Below the pieces are notes generated by a model. It was not told where the DNA came from. It made no database searches and was given only the letters and a program-made list of their open reading frames with translations. This document shows positions 1-10,749 of a stretch of DNA of 64,000 bases, piece after piece (positions within the stretch are counted from its first letter, which is position 1; each line of letters opens with the position of its first letter). Both the position numbers and the translations under genes were made by a program. Source of the stretch: Leptobrachium leishanense (lineage: Eukaryota > Chordata > Amphibia > Anura > Megophryidae); contig CM019070.1 of the NCBI GenBank assembly GCA_009667805.1, positions 60,888,735 to 60,952,734 of the forward strand, written 5' to 3'.

Positions 1-1
1 G

Positions 2-667
2 GGCTCCCTTATAATGCAAAGCCCGCTTAAGGACCCCAGGATTCGTGCTATCAAGGAGATGGATCATTACTGGTTGGCAAGCCTTCTTGATCCACGATAC
101 AAGGGTAAAGTTGCAGAGCTCATTGTGCCAGCAAAGAGGGAGCACAGGATGAAACAACTTGAGGATGCTCTAAAGAGACACTTGTGTAACACCTTTCCAG
201 GCACTGGTAGGTTACCAAGTGATGACACAGGTGCTTTTGAGGCTGCAGATGATCAGAGGAAGAGAGGTGAAGGCCAGGGCCGCTTGACTGATGCCTTTTT
301 AATTTTTTTTAGTCCACAACGCCCAGGGACGTCAAATGTAGGCACCCATTGCCAGCATCTTCACCATATGGTGCAGGACTACCAAGGGGCAAGGGCAGAC
401 CTGGATACCTTCACAGCAGATCATCCACTGGCTTACTGGGTGTTGAGATTGGATCACTGGCCAGAATTTAGCCAATATGCTATGCAGCTACTAGGTTGCC
501 CTTCATCCAGCGTGCTTTCTGAAAGGACGTTCAGTGCCACTGGAGGTTTTGTCACAGACAAAAGAGTGCATCTGTCCACCGACTCTGTAGACTGGCTGAC
601 ATTTATAAAAATGAATCAGTCCTGGATCAGCAGCTATCAATCCCCTGATGCTGACATAACTGAATAG
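2..667 (+). CDS. hAT-family transposase, C-terminal part (5' end off the window)
   Basis: An open frame runs from the window edge to a TAG at 665-667, about 221 codons. The C-terminal third has the hAT dimerisation domain: an HPLAYW segment, then a run with SSVLSERTFSATGG, then a K-R-x-x-L block and a conserved IKMN end. This region pairs transposase subunits; the RNase-H-like catalytic core with most of the DDE residues would lie upstream and is not visible. An upstream SLLDPRYK segment also fits the family. There is no stop or frameshift in the visible part. The gene sits just ahead of tandem repeats and the element's terminal arm. A fragment of a second copy of the same coding end lies near 26566-26590 on the other strand. 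The family call is firm; activity cannot be judged. Confidence 0.85.
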   Translation, partial: GSLIMQSPLKDPRIRAIKEMDHYWLASLLDPRYKGKVAELIVPAKREHRMKQLEDALKRHLCNTFPGTGRLPSDDTGAFEAADDQRKRGEGQGRLTDAFLIFFSPQRPGTSNVGTHCQHLHHMVQDYQGARADLDTFTADHPLAYWVLRLDHWPEFSQYAMQLLGCPSSSVLSERTFSATGGFVTDKRVHLSTDSVDWLTFIKMNQSWISSYQSPDADITE

Positions 668-689
668 ATCGGGGATCTCTTCTGCATTC

Positions 690-1180
690 CAAAACCTCCA
701 CCACTGCACTCTTCCACAATACCACAGAGGGGTTACGATGTGAAGGCACTTGCTGCCACCAAAGGTAAAATATTTGGGTGCACTGATGCGTGAACCAGAT
801 TCATATCATTTTAATATTTGACTGCAGGGTCCACCCCTGCACTTTTCCACAATACCTCAGAGCGGTTACGGTATGAAGGCACTAGCTGGCACCAAAGGCC
901 CAATATTTGGGTGCACTATCACTGACTCGTGTACCAGATTCATATCATTGTAATATTTGACTGCAGGGTCCACCACCACTGTAATCTTCCACAATACCTC
1001 AGAGGGGTTACGTTGTGAAGGCACTAGCTGGCACCAAAGTCCCAATATTTGGGTGCACTGACACGTGTATCAGATTCATATCATTTTAATATTTGAGTGC
1101 AGGGTCCACCCCTGCACTCTTCCACAATACCTCAGAGGGGTTACGGTGTGTAGGCATTAGCTGGCACCAATTTTAATGCG
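690..1180 (+). repeat. Tandem ~133-bp repeat behind the hAT gene
   Basis: Four units (the last partial) are aligned on GGTTACG at about 731, 864, 1007 and 1139, giving periods near 133, 143 and 132 bp. Each unit carries CTCTTCCACAATACC and ATATTTGGGTGCACT blocks. Two units of the same repeat occur inverted at 26341-26540 next to the other hAT copy, so the array belongs to the element. Confidence 0.85.
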
Positions 1181-1730
1181 CCTTTTGTTACTTTCATCCA
1201 AAGCCTGCATAAGTTTCACCATAATTTAGCCAAAAAATCACTAAACTTGTCCTGCGTATCCTAAAACGTCTCCTCTTTTCATACAGGCTACCGCCCCAAG
1301 CAGTTGTTTGTGAATATATTAAAGGAAAACCATTTGAAATGTAATTTTTTTTGTTTTTAAATGTTTCTATACATCCTACAAATCTGCCACTTCACGGGCA
1401 TTTTATGGGGACCTCCTAGGCACGATATTTGAAGGAATTTTTCGTTTTTATTCTTAACCTGTAAGTCATGGAAAAATTAATGATCCTTTAAAAACTTTTT
1501 TTTTTTACTTTTTGACCTTGTTTCCTGTCCCCCAGGGCACGACTCGGACCCCCATTCACCTTTTATGGCAAATATCTTGCATATATGCCCTCTTGGAGGG
1601 CACTCTAAAAATCGAACGTTCGAGTCACATTGACTTGCATTGAGTTTGAATCGTGTTCGCGTTCGAATTCGAACTTTTGAAATTGTTCGAGTTCGAATGC
1701 GAACCAAACACGGGAGTGTTCGGCCCATCC

Positions 1731-2191
1731 AAAGTCGGTACATGGCTTGGGGCTGTTGACAGGGACACACCGGGGACAGGGATATAGTACGACCCATTGG
1801 GGCGTAGAACCGGGTAGAGACCTGTTGGCTGTTTTTGGTCAGTGGTCGTCAGGTTTACTACTTTCCTTTTTGATATTTCGCCATAAGGAGGAGGTTCAGA
1901 TTTTGGAGTGAGATAATAGTAATTGGTTTTTCCTTTCCTATTTTCCTCTGTTTCTAACCACCCTTCTTTATGAATCTCTTTTGCTACTTTGTAGCAAGCT
2001 TCTGCTATATTCAATAATCCATTGTCAATCAACATTCCTGTTTTATTTTTCAATATAATTCTCGATTCCTCCACTTGTAGTCTGGGACTATCTAACCTGC
2101 AGACCCTACCAAGTACCTTCAATTTCACCGCATTAAACTTTCCTGTTCTTTCCTCAATTAACTTGCACGGGTCCATTCGCCCCCCGCACAA
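1731..2191 (-). pseudogene. Retroviral gag N-terminal fragment
   Basis: The minus-strand open frame from 2191 resembles the matrix end of a retroviral Gag and contains a PPPY late-domain motif preceded by SE. It is cut at 1731 by hAT sequence; the frame runs on into the hAT arm only by chance and stops near 1625. The first ATG within the frame that looks like an initiator is a few codons in, just before a D-P-C run. Gag builds the virion shell; this fragment cannot. The retroviral genus is not assigned. Confidence 0.6.
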
Positions 2192-2767
2192 ATACTCTGT
2201 TCATGTCCCATCTGTTTCAGCTAACATCTGATAAATTTAGTGATTTACTCACCCACAGTCAGAACTGAAGTCAAGTCTTTACCGCCTCGACCTCTCACTA
2301 TATTCTGAATATAGTATATAAATATCCTACTACCAGATATGCTTTACCTCATCATCTGTTTACCGCTATATATATATGTATATTGTGACCTACTACCAGA
2401 TATGTTTTATCGCAACACCTGTTTACCACTGGCTCACAATAACCCCTCTGACTATCACTCAGACTAAAAGCTTACCAGACGATATCCTCACAAAGTAAAG
2501 GACAGGTAATCAGACAACAGACATTCGTCTAACGGAGGGTCAGCAATAACTGACATCCAAGCAAAGTTAAACAAAGCCCACTTTTGGTGTCCCCCAGGTA
2601 CCACGCCTAGATTCCCAGGATTGGGACTGCAAACCAGAACACATCACAAGTAGGATAACAAAAGGTATCTTACCGTGAGGTACGGAGGTGATCAGGCTCC
2701 GTTCTGGTACGGTCTGTCCGCCAGGAAATCTTTGTTGTTGGCAGCCGGTTGGAGCACAACTCAAGAT

Positions 2768-2785
2768 GCCCCACGTTGGGCGCCA
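2768..2785 (-). other. Retroviral primer-binding site, tRNA-Lys1,2 type
   Basis: The reverse complement reads TGGCGCCCAACGTGGGGC, the 18-base sequence that pairs with the 3' end of tRNA-Lys1,2 to prime reverse transcription. It lies between a U5-like stretch and the gag leader, which confirms minus-strand orientation of the provirus. Confidence 0.85.
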
Positions 2786-3037
2786 AATTTTTTTGGATGA
2801 CAAAAGCGTCTCCCGAATGCCTGTTTCTGTCCAAATGATTTTGAGAAGTTAGTCAATTCACGTGCGCACTGAAAGAAAGACACAGACTTGTGTTGTCTAT
2901 GTAGTTCCCTTGGACTGAGCCAAGTAACTTCTGTTTATTTGGATTACAACATATGATTATATGCCACTTTAATGCGCAGCAGAACAGGGTTTTAACTGGT
3001 ACTTTCCATTATTGTCGACGTTTCATCGAAGGCGTAA

Positions 3038-3523
3038 ACTATAACCTTCGAGCACATAAAGACACATAAAGACACCTATAGATATGTATTATTGGATAAA
3101 CCAGATGTCAACTTATTTCTTGTTATAGACATCAGTCGTTTTGAAACATCTAGGGTACATCATGTCCCAACATCCTTTCTCCTTGTACCAAAAGAGGAAC
3201 CGCATGACTGGACAGTGGTTAGCCATCTGTTGAAGCAGCAACAAGTTAAGCAAAATATAATGCTGAAAAGACAGTTCTTAAAGCCGGTTCTTAAAGCCGT
3301 ACTAACACACCTAAATGAGCATTTTTCTAAGCCTTTCGTTATCATTAAAGCAGATACATATTTCCTGTCCATAACAGGAACTTGGAGCGCCAGAATGAAG
3401 CCGTTGAGTAGGGAACCTGGCTCAAACGTTTGTTTTGAAATTGCTTTCCAGAATAAAGAGTTACTCATCACCAATGAATTTACCCATTATTTTAAGTGGT
3501 GGAACCCACAAGATCATGCCTAG
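3038..3523 (+). CDS. Unrecognised open frame beside the retroviral LTR
   Basis: The frame is open from 3038 to a TAG at 3521-3523, about 161 codons; no ATG opens it, so it may be an exon or a decayed gene. The translation looks protein-like (mixed hydrophobic, charged and aromatic residues, ending HYFKWWNPQDHA) but I do not recognise a family. It is antisense to the retroviral fragment and may overlap its U3, or may belong to another element. A weaker minus-strand frame overlaps it and is probably a shadow. Confidence 0.3.
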   Translation, partial: TITFEHIKTHKDTYRYVLLDKPDVNLFLVIDISRFETSRVHHVPTSFLLVPKEEPHDWTVVSHLLKQQQVKQNIMLKRQFLKPVLKAVLTHLNEHFSKPFVIIKADTYFLSITGTWSARMKPLSREPGSNVCFEIAFQNKELLITNEFTHYFKWWNPQDHA

Positions 3524-3559
3524 CACATCTTGCTCTTATTGTCACTGTTTCCTCCACCT

Positions 3560-4000
3560 ATTTCTGTCCGTGCACTCATGAACCGATCACACTTTGTCTA
3601 TTTCATCTGTTTCTACCCTGAGCCTGTACTTGCAATCTTAAATCTATCCATGCATCCCTGCAATGTCACCCCGTACCTGTTCCTGAACCCGAAATATTCC
3701 CCATCAACCCAATCCTTGCAGTGTCTCTGCTCCCCTAAACCAGTTCCTGCCCCACATACTTAAACCTTTCACATCAATCTATCCCCTTCATTAATCATGT
3801 ACCTGCACCCTTATATTGTACCCAAAAACCGATTGTGCACTCCTAACTCTGACCCTGCATCCTCAGACCTGTCCCTGCACCCCTGAACATGGTCCTGCAT
3901 GCCTAATGCTGATCTTGCACTCCCTGGCTTGTCTCCCTGTATTTCTAAACATGCCTCTGTACCCCTATACCATTTATAATATATTCCTCTATTTCCTTCA
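3560..4000 (+). repeat. Degenerate minisatellite, C/T-rich ~24-bp units
   Basis: The stretch repeats variants of CCTGCACCCCTAA and CCTGT at roughly 23-26 base spacing, with much divergence. It occupies the FMO intron just upstream of the visible exon 7. The open frames across it are low-complexity artefacts. Confidence 0.5.
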
Positions 4001-4135
4001 CTGACCTCTAAAACGGTTCCTATCATATTTTTGCATTTGTAATCTTCAAAGGAGTGCACCCCTACAAGTTATTAGCAATAAAAATATGCTACTAATCCCT
4101 ATTATTTGACAATAAATCAATTTTTATTATTGTAG

Positions 4136-4491
4136 CATTTTATCAAAAGAACTCTTGGTTAACGAGGAACTTCCGAGCCGCATTCTCGCTGGTTTAATAA
4201 TCATGAAGCCAGGAGTTACGAGGTTCACAGAGACATCAGCCCATTTTGCAGATGGCACCTCAATAGATGATCTCGATGTTGTCATCTTTGCCACTGGATA
4301 TGATATTACATTCCCTTTTCTGGAAGAATCAGTCATTAAAATGGATCCGAGCAAAGGATTTTTATACAAAAAAATGTTCCCTGTTAACCTTCAAAAACCC
4401 ACAATCGCTTTCATTGGATTTATTCAGCCGATTGGAGCAATCGCAGTAACTGCTGAACTTCAATGTCGATGGGCTACAAAATTTTTCAAGG
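4136..4491 (+). CDS. FMO: Plus-strand FMO, exon 7
   Basis: Acceptor TTGTAG ends at 4135 and donor GTAAGC starts at 4492. The 356-bp exon enters on the third base of a codon and leaves after the first base. It encodes VNEELPSR, the IFATGY motif and the QPIGA segment, aligning without gaps to the minus-strand exon 7. Confidence 0.93.
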
Positions 4492-7400
4492 GTAAGCGAA
4501 TAACTTTAAAAATATCATTAATTCATTATTAGAGGAGAATGTGTTATTATGGAATCTGAGGTTTAATTGTGGAAAAAGCTGATAAAACCAACACCATATA
4601 AGCAAAGCAGCGATGGAGGAAGACGGAAAACAAAAGTTGGAAATGCACAAAATATGAGCTTAATGTCTAAGGGACCTTGAAATAGTAAATTCCAAAACTT
4701 TTCAATATGCCGGTTTAGTAAACCAGCTTTTACCAAAAGCTTTTATTTTCACTGCCACAAAAATAATTTGTACGGGTTGCAGTCTGGTTTCATGACATGT
4801 AGAGTAGTCCATGACGTCTGCAATTGCAAATAGAGTTAATTTTATCTAAGCTAATATGTGGAGGGTAATGGGACTCGTGAAGCACGTAATAATAAATCCA
4901 AAAATGGATTGTTATGTCCATAGTCAGTATCAAACAGTGGACGGCCCAGGAGGAAAAGATTCCCAATTGTAAAGAAAGGTCAGAAAACTGAATTATCAGG
5001 AACAGGGAAAGCTCAGTGTCAGGTCCAGAAGAAGCACAAAAGAACAGAGCAGTTAGTGAATGAAGTTTAAATAGGGCGCCATGGGAAGCTGTGGTGGCGT
5101 TATACATACTGTAGGTATGGAAGTAGGTTGGGGAGGTGTAGATATGAGTTGGACATGCTGTAGATATGAGAGTGACAAAGACAGCTGTCACAATAAGGCA
5201 CCAGGGTGGCACCGCAGGTACCAGAGTGTCTGAGCCCAGTGTGTGTTGGAAATACAACGGCATGTACTATACCATTTAAACTGCAGATGGCGTTGTTGTT
5301 AAAGGGTTCTATGTGTTCTGCACTCGTTGGTATATTCACAGGAAGGAAGTCTGTTTTTCTCTCTCACTTCCCTTGATATCTCTCTGTGTAATGCCTGCTG
5401 TTTTCAGTCACTAATCTGTTATAGGTGTTTATTGTTTTATGCACAAGTAAAGTTTCAGCTGCAAGTTCACATGATTCCAGTAGCTCTTTCATACATAACC
5501 AACAGTATGCAGGGAAGCTGGTTTTGGTAGGTGGGAAGGAGGAAGGTGGGTAAGCAAGCTGTGACTGACCGGTAATAGAGATGCTGACGGGCGAAGAAGA
5601 AATATGGTGGTTTATAGGAATCCGGTTGAATCTGGAAACAGGTAATAGGTAAGGTTCTGAGCAGCAGAGTATAGGTCTACTCTGCCTGAGAGCTACAACA
5701 ATAATGGAGCATGATGAGAAGAGGGATGGTGCTTTATTCAGGGGAGTGTCACATGACCTGTGGTGTGTGATTTTACTGTGAGTGTGCTGGTTTTGGGATG
5801 AGGGCAGCACTCTTCAAGTATCTGCTCACATGCAGGCACGGATCCTGACAACAGGACCCTCTTTTGAGCTGTAAGTGCATGTGCAGAATATGCACAGAAT
5901 TCATTTGTGGCCGTGTTAATAACATTATTCAGGAGTTTTCTCTGCTACCCCCAGAAGAGGGACATCAAGGAGTGAGGAGAGAGAAGAGCCAGGTCGGGAC
6001 TACTCTGATGCTTCTTCAGCATTTTGGAGTGATGCATTAATGTATGCTGTATAGTCTACTTGTACGCCAACATTTCTTTGTTAGCGCCACCTCTGTGTTA
6101 CCAGTCCATCTGCTTTTTAACATATTGCATTAGTGTCTCAAGTGTACTAAATGGTGACACATATTATTTTCCATGCATGGTCCCTGTAGGAAATATCCTC
6201 AGTATTGCACCTTTACAGATGTCATTTCCTTATATGAACAATTACAAATTAGTACTTAATTAATACCGGTGTTCCTTTCCCCAAACCTAACTGATTTTTG
6301 GACCTTGTTATCCATTAGTGCCTTTTACCTTTCTATCATATAAGGTACTTTATTTAACTGACCATTCCCTTTTTACTTTGTATGATAGGATGCCTTTGTG
6401 TCCAGGTAATAGGAACATTGAAATGTGATGCTACTGATGAAACACCATAATGGCAAATATAGCATATTTCTAATATTATTTTCTTCTGTATTTTGAAGGA
6501 CTAGTCAAAATGCCAAGCACAGAAGAAATGAAAGACTATTTGGCTGAAGATGAAAAATTAAGACTTAAATGGTATGAAAAACTGGAAAGTGGCAGATACT
6601 AAGATATTTTTAATCATAAAATGTTTATATATAATGGGCATGATTCTATGTGGAGCAGTGACCTTCATGCAAGTACTGGCAGAATAGATGCTACAGTTAA
6701 GGGGTTATTCAGAGACCATCGAAATGTCACCGACAAGCTAGCAAGCTAAAACCTTGTGAGACCTGAGCGGGCACCCACCGTAGAGCAGGCCACTAGTGCT
6801 GTTGCTCGTTCTCAGGACCCTCACAAACCCCCCTTTCCCTCACTCTGAGTTGAATTTGCTGCAAACTAATTTTGTTTGCTTTTGGGTTGCAGAAGGTGCC
6901 CCCAAAGTTTCAGCTCTGTGGGCATGTTGCCCAATGTGCTAAAACTGTCTAATATTGGCTAATTGAATGTCATTATCGGACTTTCAGCAGTTGATGCAGG
7001 GAACCACGAGCTGCAGCTCTAACTGCAGTAACTCCATTTGGCCATTACATTGCGACATCTGCCTGCCAAATAGGTTATTGCATTAAGAAATACACTGGGA
7101 ATATTCCCAAATATTTCTTATTGTACAATTAATTAACTCCTTCACTACCAATATTGAGATATCTCGGGCTTCAAAGGCACCATCTGGTGCCCCGATATCG
7201 ACATATCTCGGTATGCTGATCTGCAGTCCAAAAGTAAATGAATTTTGTTTGCTGCAAATGAATTTCATTTGCTTTTGGGCAGCAGAAGGTGCCGCTAAAG
7301 ATTTAGCCCTGTGGACATAATGCCCAAAGAGCTGAAACTGTAAAATCGGCTGCTCAAAGTTCTGAAATATCAAACTTTCAGCATCTGTCAGCAGTCGATG

Positions 7401-8242
7401 CAGGGAAAAAAAAGAAGAAAATAGACCAGCCACTCAAACCTCTAAATCAATTAGGCAGTAGAGGACGTCATCTACTGGCCAAAAATAGGTTTACAGTAAG
7501 AAATACATTGGGTGTAAGCTCAAATATTTCTTACTTTATATTTAATTAAGAAGGATTTTACAAAAAACACTGGTTCCTGAAAATGATTTTTTTTTAATAA
7601 CTTGATAGTGAATGAGGTTAATAAACTTGTTTCCTATACATGCCTTCACTTTCCAAATAATGGCTTGCTGAACATCGCTTGAAATATCATATGTACATAT
7701 CACTGGACATTAGGTCACTCTAATCATGAGTAACAATGTAGACTTTGGATGATTAAGCCTCTCAGGCCATCGAGCTATGATCGCTCTGCATCTTGTCTGC
7801 AAATCATAGGAAATGAAAAGACCGACGTTGTCTGAATTGTCTTTATTACATATGAGTGTACTAACTATGCTCGTGTTTACTTTTAAGGTTTGAAACAACT
7901 CAGCAGAACTGGCGCCGAACAAATTACATTAAATATGTGGATGATTTGGCCGCAGATATAAATGTAAAACCAAACATATGGAAACTTATACTCACTGACC
8001 CAGTTTTGGGGTTCAAAATGTTTTTTGGCCCGATTAATGGATATCAGTATCGTCTCACTGGGCCCCATAAATGGATTGGAGCAAGAGAGGCCATTCTGAC
8101 CCAGTGGGATCGCATCGAGAAACCCTTGAGGACAAGAGGAATGAAAAAACCTTGCTCATCATTATTTACCTTTTTGCCATCGCTCATGCCCTGGTTTCTC
8201 TGTATTGTGGCTTTGTGTGCAGCAATTTTGATAAAGGGCTGA
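4136..8242 (+). CDS. FMO: Flavin-containing monooxygenase, last three coding exons (5' part off the window)
   Basis: Three exons join in phase at 4136-4491, 6499-6571 and 7888-8242. Lengths 356 and 73 bp equal those of FMO exons 7 and 8 in the minus-strand gene of this window and the usual vertebrate sizes. The protein has IFATGY, the PFLEES segment that follows it, the conserved region around GPHKWIGAREAI and a hydrophobic C-terminal tail, as expected for an ER-anchored enzyme that oxygenates soft N and S centres using NADPH and FAD. All three splice junctions are canonical and there is no stop. Exons encoding the FAD and NADPH motifs must lie upstream of base 1, since 1-4135 is repeat sequence with no FMO exon I can find. 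It is therefore a partial view of a probably functional gene, or a 5'-truncated copy. The paralogue number cannot be assigned. Confidence 0.9.
4492..6498 (+). other. FMO intron 7 (plus-strand gene), no further feature seen
   Basis: The 2.0 kb between exons 7 and 8 contains several chance open frames on both strands with no recognisable protein, and no clear repeat boundary. Confidence 0.6.
6499..6571 (+). CDS. FMO: Plus-strand FMO, exon 8
   Basis: This 73-bp exon lies between an acceptor ending TTGAAG and donor GTATGA. It encodes LVKMPSTEEMKDYLAEDEK, the variable linker typical of this exon, and ends on the first two bases of a Trp codon completed by exon 9. Confidence 0.88.
6845..7621. repeat. 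Two adjacent copies of a TTAA-flanked repeat
   Basis: Copy two spans 7133-7621, begins TTAACTCCTTCACTA and ends AGTGAATGAGGTTAA, giving short inverted ends inside TTAA duplications as for piggyBac or Kolobok-type elements. It contains AAGGCACCATCTGGTGCCC. Copy one (about 6845-7125) has the same internal body but no clear ends. Related copies lie at 13553-13850 and 42792-43151. Confidence 0.65.
7888..8242 (+). CDS. FMO: Plus-strand FMO, exon 9 with stop
   Basis: The acceptor TTTTAAG ends at 7887. The exon completes the Trp codon, encodes YVDDLAADINVKPNIW and a GYQYRLTGPHKW segment, and ends in a hydrophobic stretch of about 20 residues (PWFLCIVALCAAILIKG) with a TGA at 8240-8242. The tail is the probable ER membrane anchor. 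Confidence 0.92.
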
Positions 8243-8472
8243 CAGTTATAGTTTGCTCTATAGATGTAAGATGTGTCTCACTGTTATTATACTGTAATAG
8301 TTGGCTGTGGTCTGGGGCCATGCTAAGCTGCGATATATTTTGTCTGTTTGCACTGTGTAGTAAGAGGCTTTAAATCACTTTCCTGATGACAAACATTAAT
8401 TTATATTCATTTTGTTCATATTAAAAGATTTAAAAATGTATTAAACACTTTATCAAACTAAGATAATTAAAA

Positions 8473-8478
8473 AATAAA
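8473..8478 (+). terminator. Candidate polyadenylation signal of plus-strand FMO
   Basis: AATAAA lies 231 bases past the FMO stop in an A/T-rich stretch, just before repeat sequence starts near 8490. It is the first such hexamer I find downstream. Confidence 0.5.
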
Positions 8479-8489
8479 ACCAAAGACAA

Positions 8490-8740
8490 AGTCCCATATT
8501 ACATTCCAGCAGGTTTCTCCTTAGTATCCCTGCTTTAGCGTGATATTACAGGACAGTCGCTAATCCAGCAGCCTGCATCGTAACATGGCACTAAGCCTCA
8601 GGATGCTTGAAGCAGCGCTAAGAGCTGCCGCGACATCCCCTCCATGGAGTGCATAGGACTCCATTGAGGCGTCCGCTGCCGGTCATATGACGTGCAAGAT
8701 CTTGCCTCGCGAGATTGGGGACTTTTTTCTCCCAGTCTCA
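8490..8740 (-). repeat. Fragment of the GGGCC-ATTACA MITE family
   Basis: Shares CTTAGTATCCCTGCTTTAGCGTGAT and the GGACTCCATTGAGG segment with the full copies at 35373-36170 and 53783-54494. Its ends are worn; it sits right behind the FMO 3' end. Confidence 0.55.
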
Positions 8741-8744
8741 CTCT

Positions 8745-8905
8745 GCTCCCAGCTGAAGAGGCCCTATCGGCGAAACGCTTTCTGGATAATCCCTGATTTT
8801 TTTAATATATATATCTGTATACCATTCTTAATAAATCCCTTCTTATTTTACCTATACACCTCTGTACCCAGTGATCACTGCGCAGCATAACCCTTCCACT
8901 GGGAA
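8745..8905 (+). repeat. Dispersed element with GCGAAACGC core, copy 1
   Basis: Carries AGCTGAAGAGG, then GGCGAAACGCTTTCTGG, then an A/T-rich stretch with AATAAAT. The same order occurs inverted near 29980-30110, 15850-15990 and 51270-51345. Element class unknown. Confidence 0.5.
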
Positions 8906-9242
8906 GCTTCCAGTGCACACTTCGGGAGGATTCCAGCCCAGCAGACAGACGACCGCAGGACACAAGGGGAAAGGAGGCTAAAGAAGGGAAACTGGCCACC
9001 TTCATGGGCTAGATATGCGCATAGAGTGAGCGTGATAGAGATATCAGCTCCTGCCCACGTGAGTTGGAAATTGTCACAACTACTCTCTCTCTTTTTTGCA
9101 TAACAGTATGCACTATGGAATCAGTTTTTTCTGTTTTGTTTTATTAATATGAGAGCTGGACCTGATATGGCAGAAAAGAAAGGAGCAGCAGCAAAACCGT
9201 TTTCTAAATGAACTACCTCCTGCAGACTGAACTTTGACCACC

Positions 9243-10749
9243 ATATAGAAACATAGAAAATGTCGGCAGATAAGAACCTTTCGGCCCATCTAGTCTGCCC
9301 AATTACATGGATTGCCTTATGCCTATCCCATGCCTGCTTAAATTCAATCACTGTTTTGGCCTCTACCACTTCTACTGGAAGGCTGTTCCATGTATCCACC
9401 ACCCTCTCAGTAAAATAATGCTTCCTGATGTTACTTTTAATACTTTGCCCCTCTAATCTAAGACTATGTCCTCTTGTTTTGCTACTTTGTTTCCTTTTAA
9501 ATATACTCCCTTCCTCTACCTTGTGGATTCCCTTTACGTATTTAAATGTTTTTATCATATCACCTCTTTCTCGTCTTTTTTCCAAGCTATACATGTTAAG
9601 ATCATTAAGCCTTCCCTGGTAACTTTTCTCCTTGAAGCCGTACACCATTTTAGTAGCCCTTCTCTGAACTCTCTCTAAGATGTCTATATCCTTCTGGAGA
9701 TACGGTCTCCAGTACTGCACACAGTACTCCAAGTGAAGTCTCACCAGTGCTCTGTATAGTGGCATGACAACTTCCCTTTTCCTACTGCTAATACCTCTCC
9801 CTACACAACCAAGCATTCTGCTAGCATTTCCTGCTGCTCTATTACATTGACTACTTACCCTTAGATCCTCTGCAATAATAACCCCTAAATCTCTTTCCTC
9901 AGATGTTGAGGTTAGGACTGTATCAAATATTCTATATTCAGCCCTTGGGTTTTTACACCCCAGGTGCATTATCTTGCACTTATCCACATTAAAACTCAAT
10001 TGCCACAGCTCCGACCATTTTTTTAGTTTACCTAAATCATTTGTCATTTGGCTGATCCCTCCAGGAACGTCAACCCTGTTGCAAATCTTTGTGTCATCAG
10101 CAAAAAGACATACTTTACCATTAATACCTTCTGCAATATCACTAATAAAAATATTAAAGAGAATGGGTCCAAGTACTGACCCCTGAGGTACCCCACTTGT
10201 AACAAGACCTTGCACCAAATAAACCCCATTTACCACAACCCTCTGTTGCCTGTCACTCAGCCACTGCCTAATCCATTCAACAATATTGGAATCCAAGCTC
10301 AAAGATTGCAATTTATTGATAAGCCTTCTATGCGGAACAGTATCAAAAGCCTTACTGAAATCTAAATAAGCAATGTCTACTGCCCCACCTTTGTCTATTA
10401 TTTTTGTTACCCAATCAAAAAAGTCAATAAGATTAGTTTGGCATGATCTCCCTGAGGTAAACCCATGTTGTTTCTGATCCTGTAATCTATGTGTTTTTAG
10501 ATGTTCAACAATCCTTTCCTTTAACATGGTTTCCATTAATTTCCCCACTACTGACGTAAGACTAACTGGCCTATAGTACCCCGATTCCTCCCTACTACCC
10601 TTCTTGTAAATGGGCACAACATTTGCTAATTTCCAGTCTTCTGGGATGACTCCCGTTAACAAGGATTGTTTAAAAAAATCTGTTAACGGTTTTGCTATTA
10701 CACCACTGACCTCTTTTAACAATTTAAGGTGGATCCCATCAGGCCCCAT
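9243..10749 (-). pseudogene. CR1 LINE ORF2, reverse transcriptase part
   Basis: The open frame starts in the RT domain (MGPDGIHLKLLKE) and shows, in order, YLDFSKAFDTVPH, SGVPQGSVLGP, the catalytic FADDTK and a TWNSLPVEVVEA end. RT copies the element's RNA at a nicked target. The frame continues upstream of 10749 but is broken by a stop near 10820. The last ~40 codons before 9121 are flanking DNA, not LINE. Frame length suggests a moderately young insertion. Confidence 0.85.

Larger units (their letters stand above)
1..1730 (+). mobile_element. hAT transposon, 3' half (autonomous type)
   Basis: The segment starts inside a hAT transposase gene, runs through four ~133-bp tandem units, and ends in a GTTCG-rich terminal arm (about 1183-1730). 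That arm is the reverse complement of the arm at 22182-22740 and of the left arm at 16921-17340. Complete relatives end in CATCCCTA; here the end is CATCC followed directly by retroviral sequence, so the last three bases are missing and no duplication can be read. The 5' half lies outside the window. Confidence 0.8.
1731..2990 (-). mobile_element. Endogenous retrovirus, 5' fragment (LTR end, leader, start of gag)
   Basis: Read on the minus strand the order is: U3/R-like sequence with a TATA-like CATATAAT (near 2950-2957), AATAAA (near 2934-2939), U5, a primer-binding site (2768-2785), a leader of roughly 575 bases, and the start of gag. The fragment stops at 1731 where the hAT end begins. No pol, env or second LTR is visible. 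The outer LTR edge is not defined; 2990 is approximate and U3 may extend further. Confidence 0.7.

Noticed and set aside
1625..1730. Apparent extension of the gag frame with Asn/Ser-rich end
   Set aside because: These codons are the hAT terminal arm read by chance after the join.
5364..5810. 148-codon minus frame in the plus-strand FMO intron
   Set aside because: No recognisable motif and no splice or promoter context.
9121..9242. Last ~40 codons of the long LINE frame
   Set aside because: They lie past the CR1 3' end and are flanking DNA.
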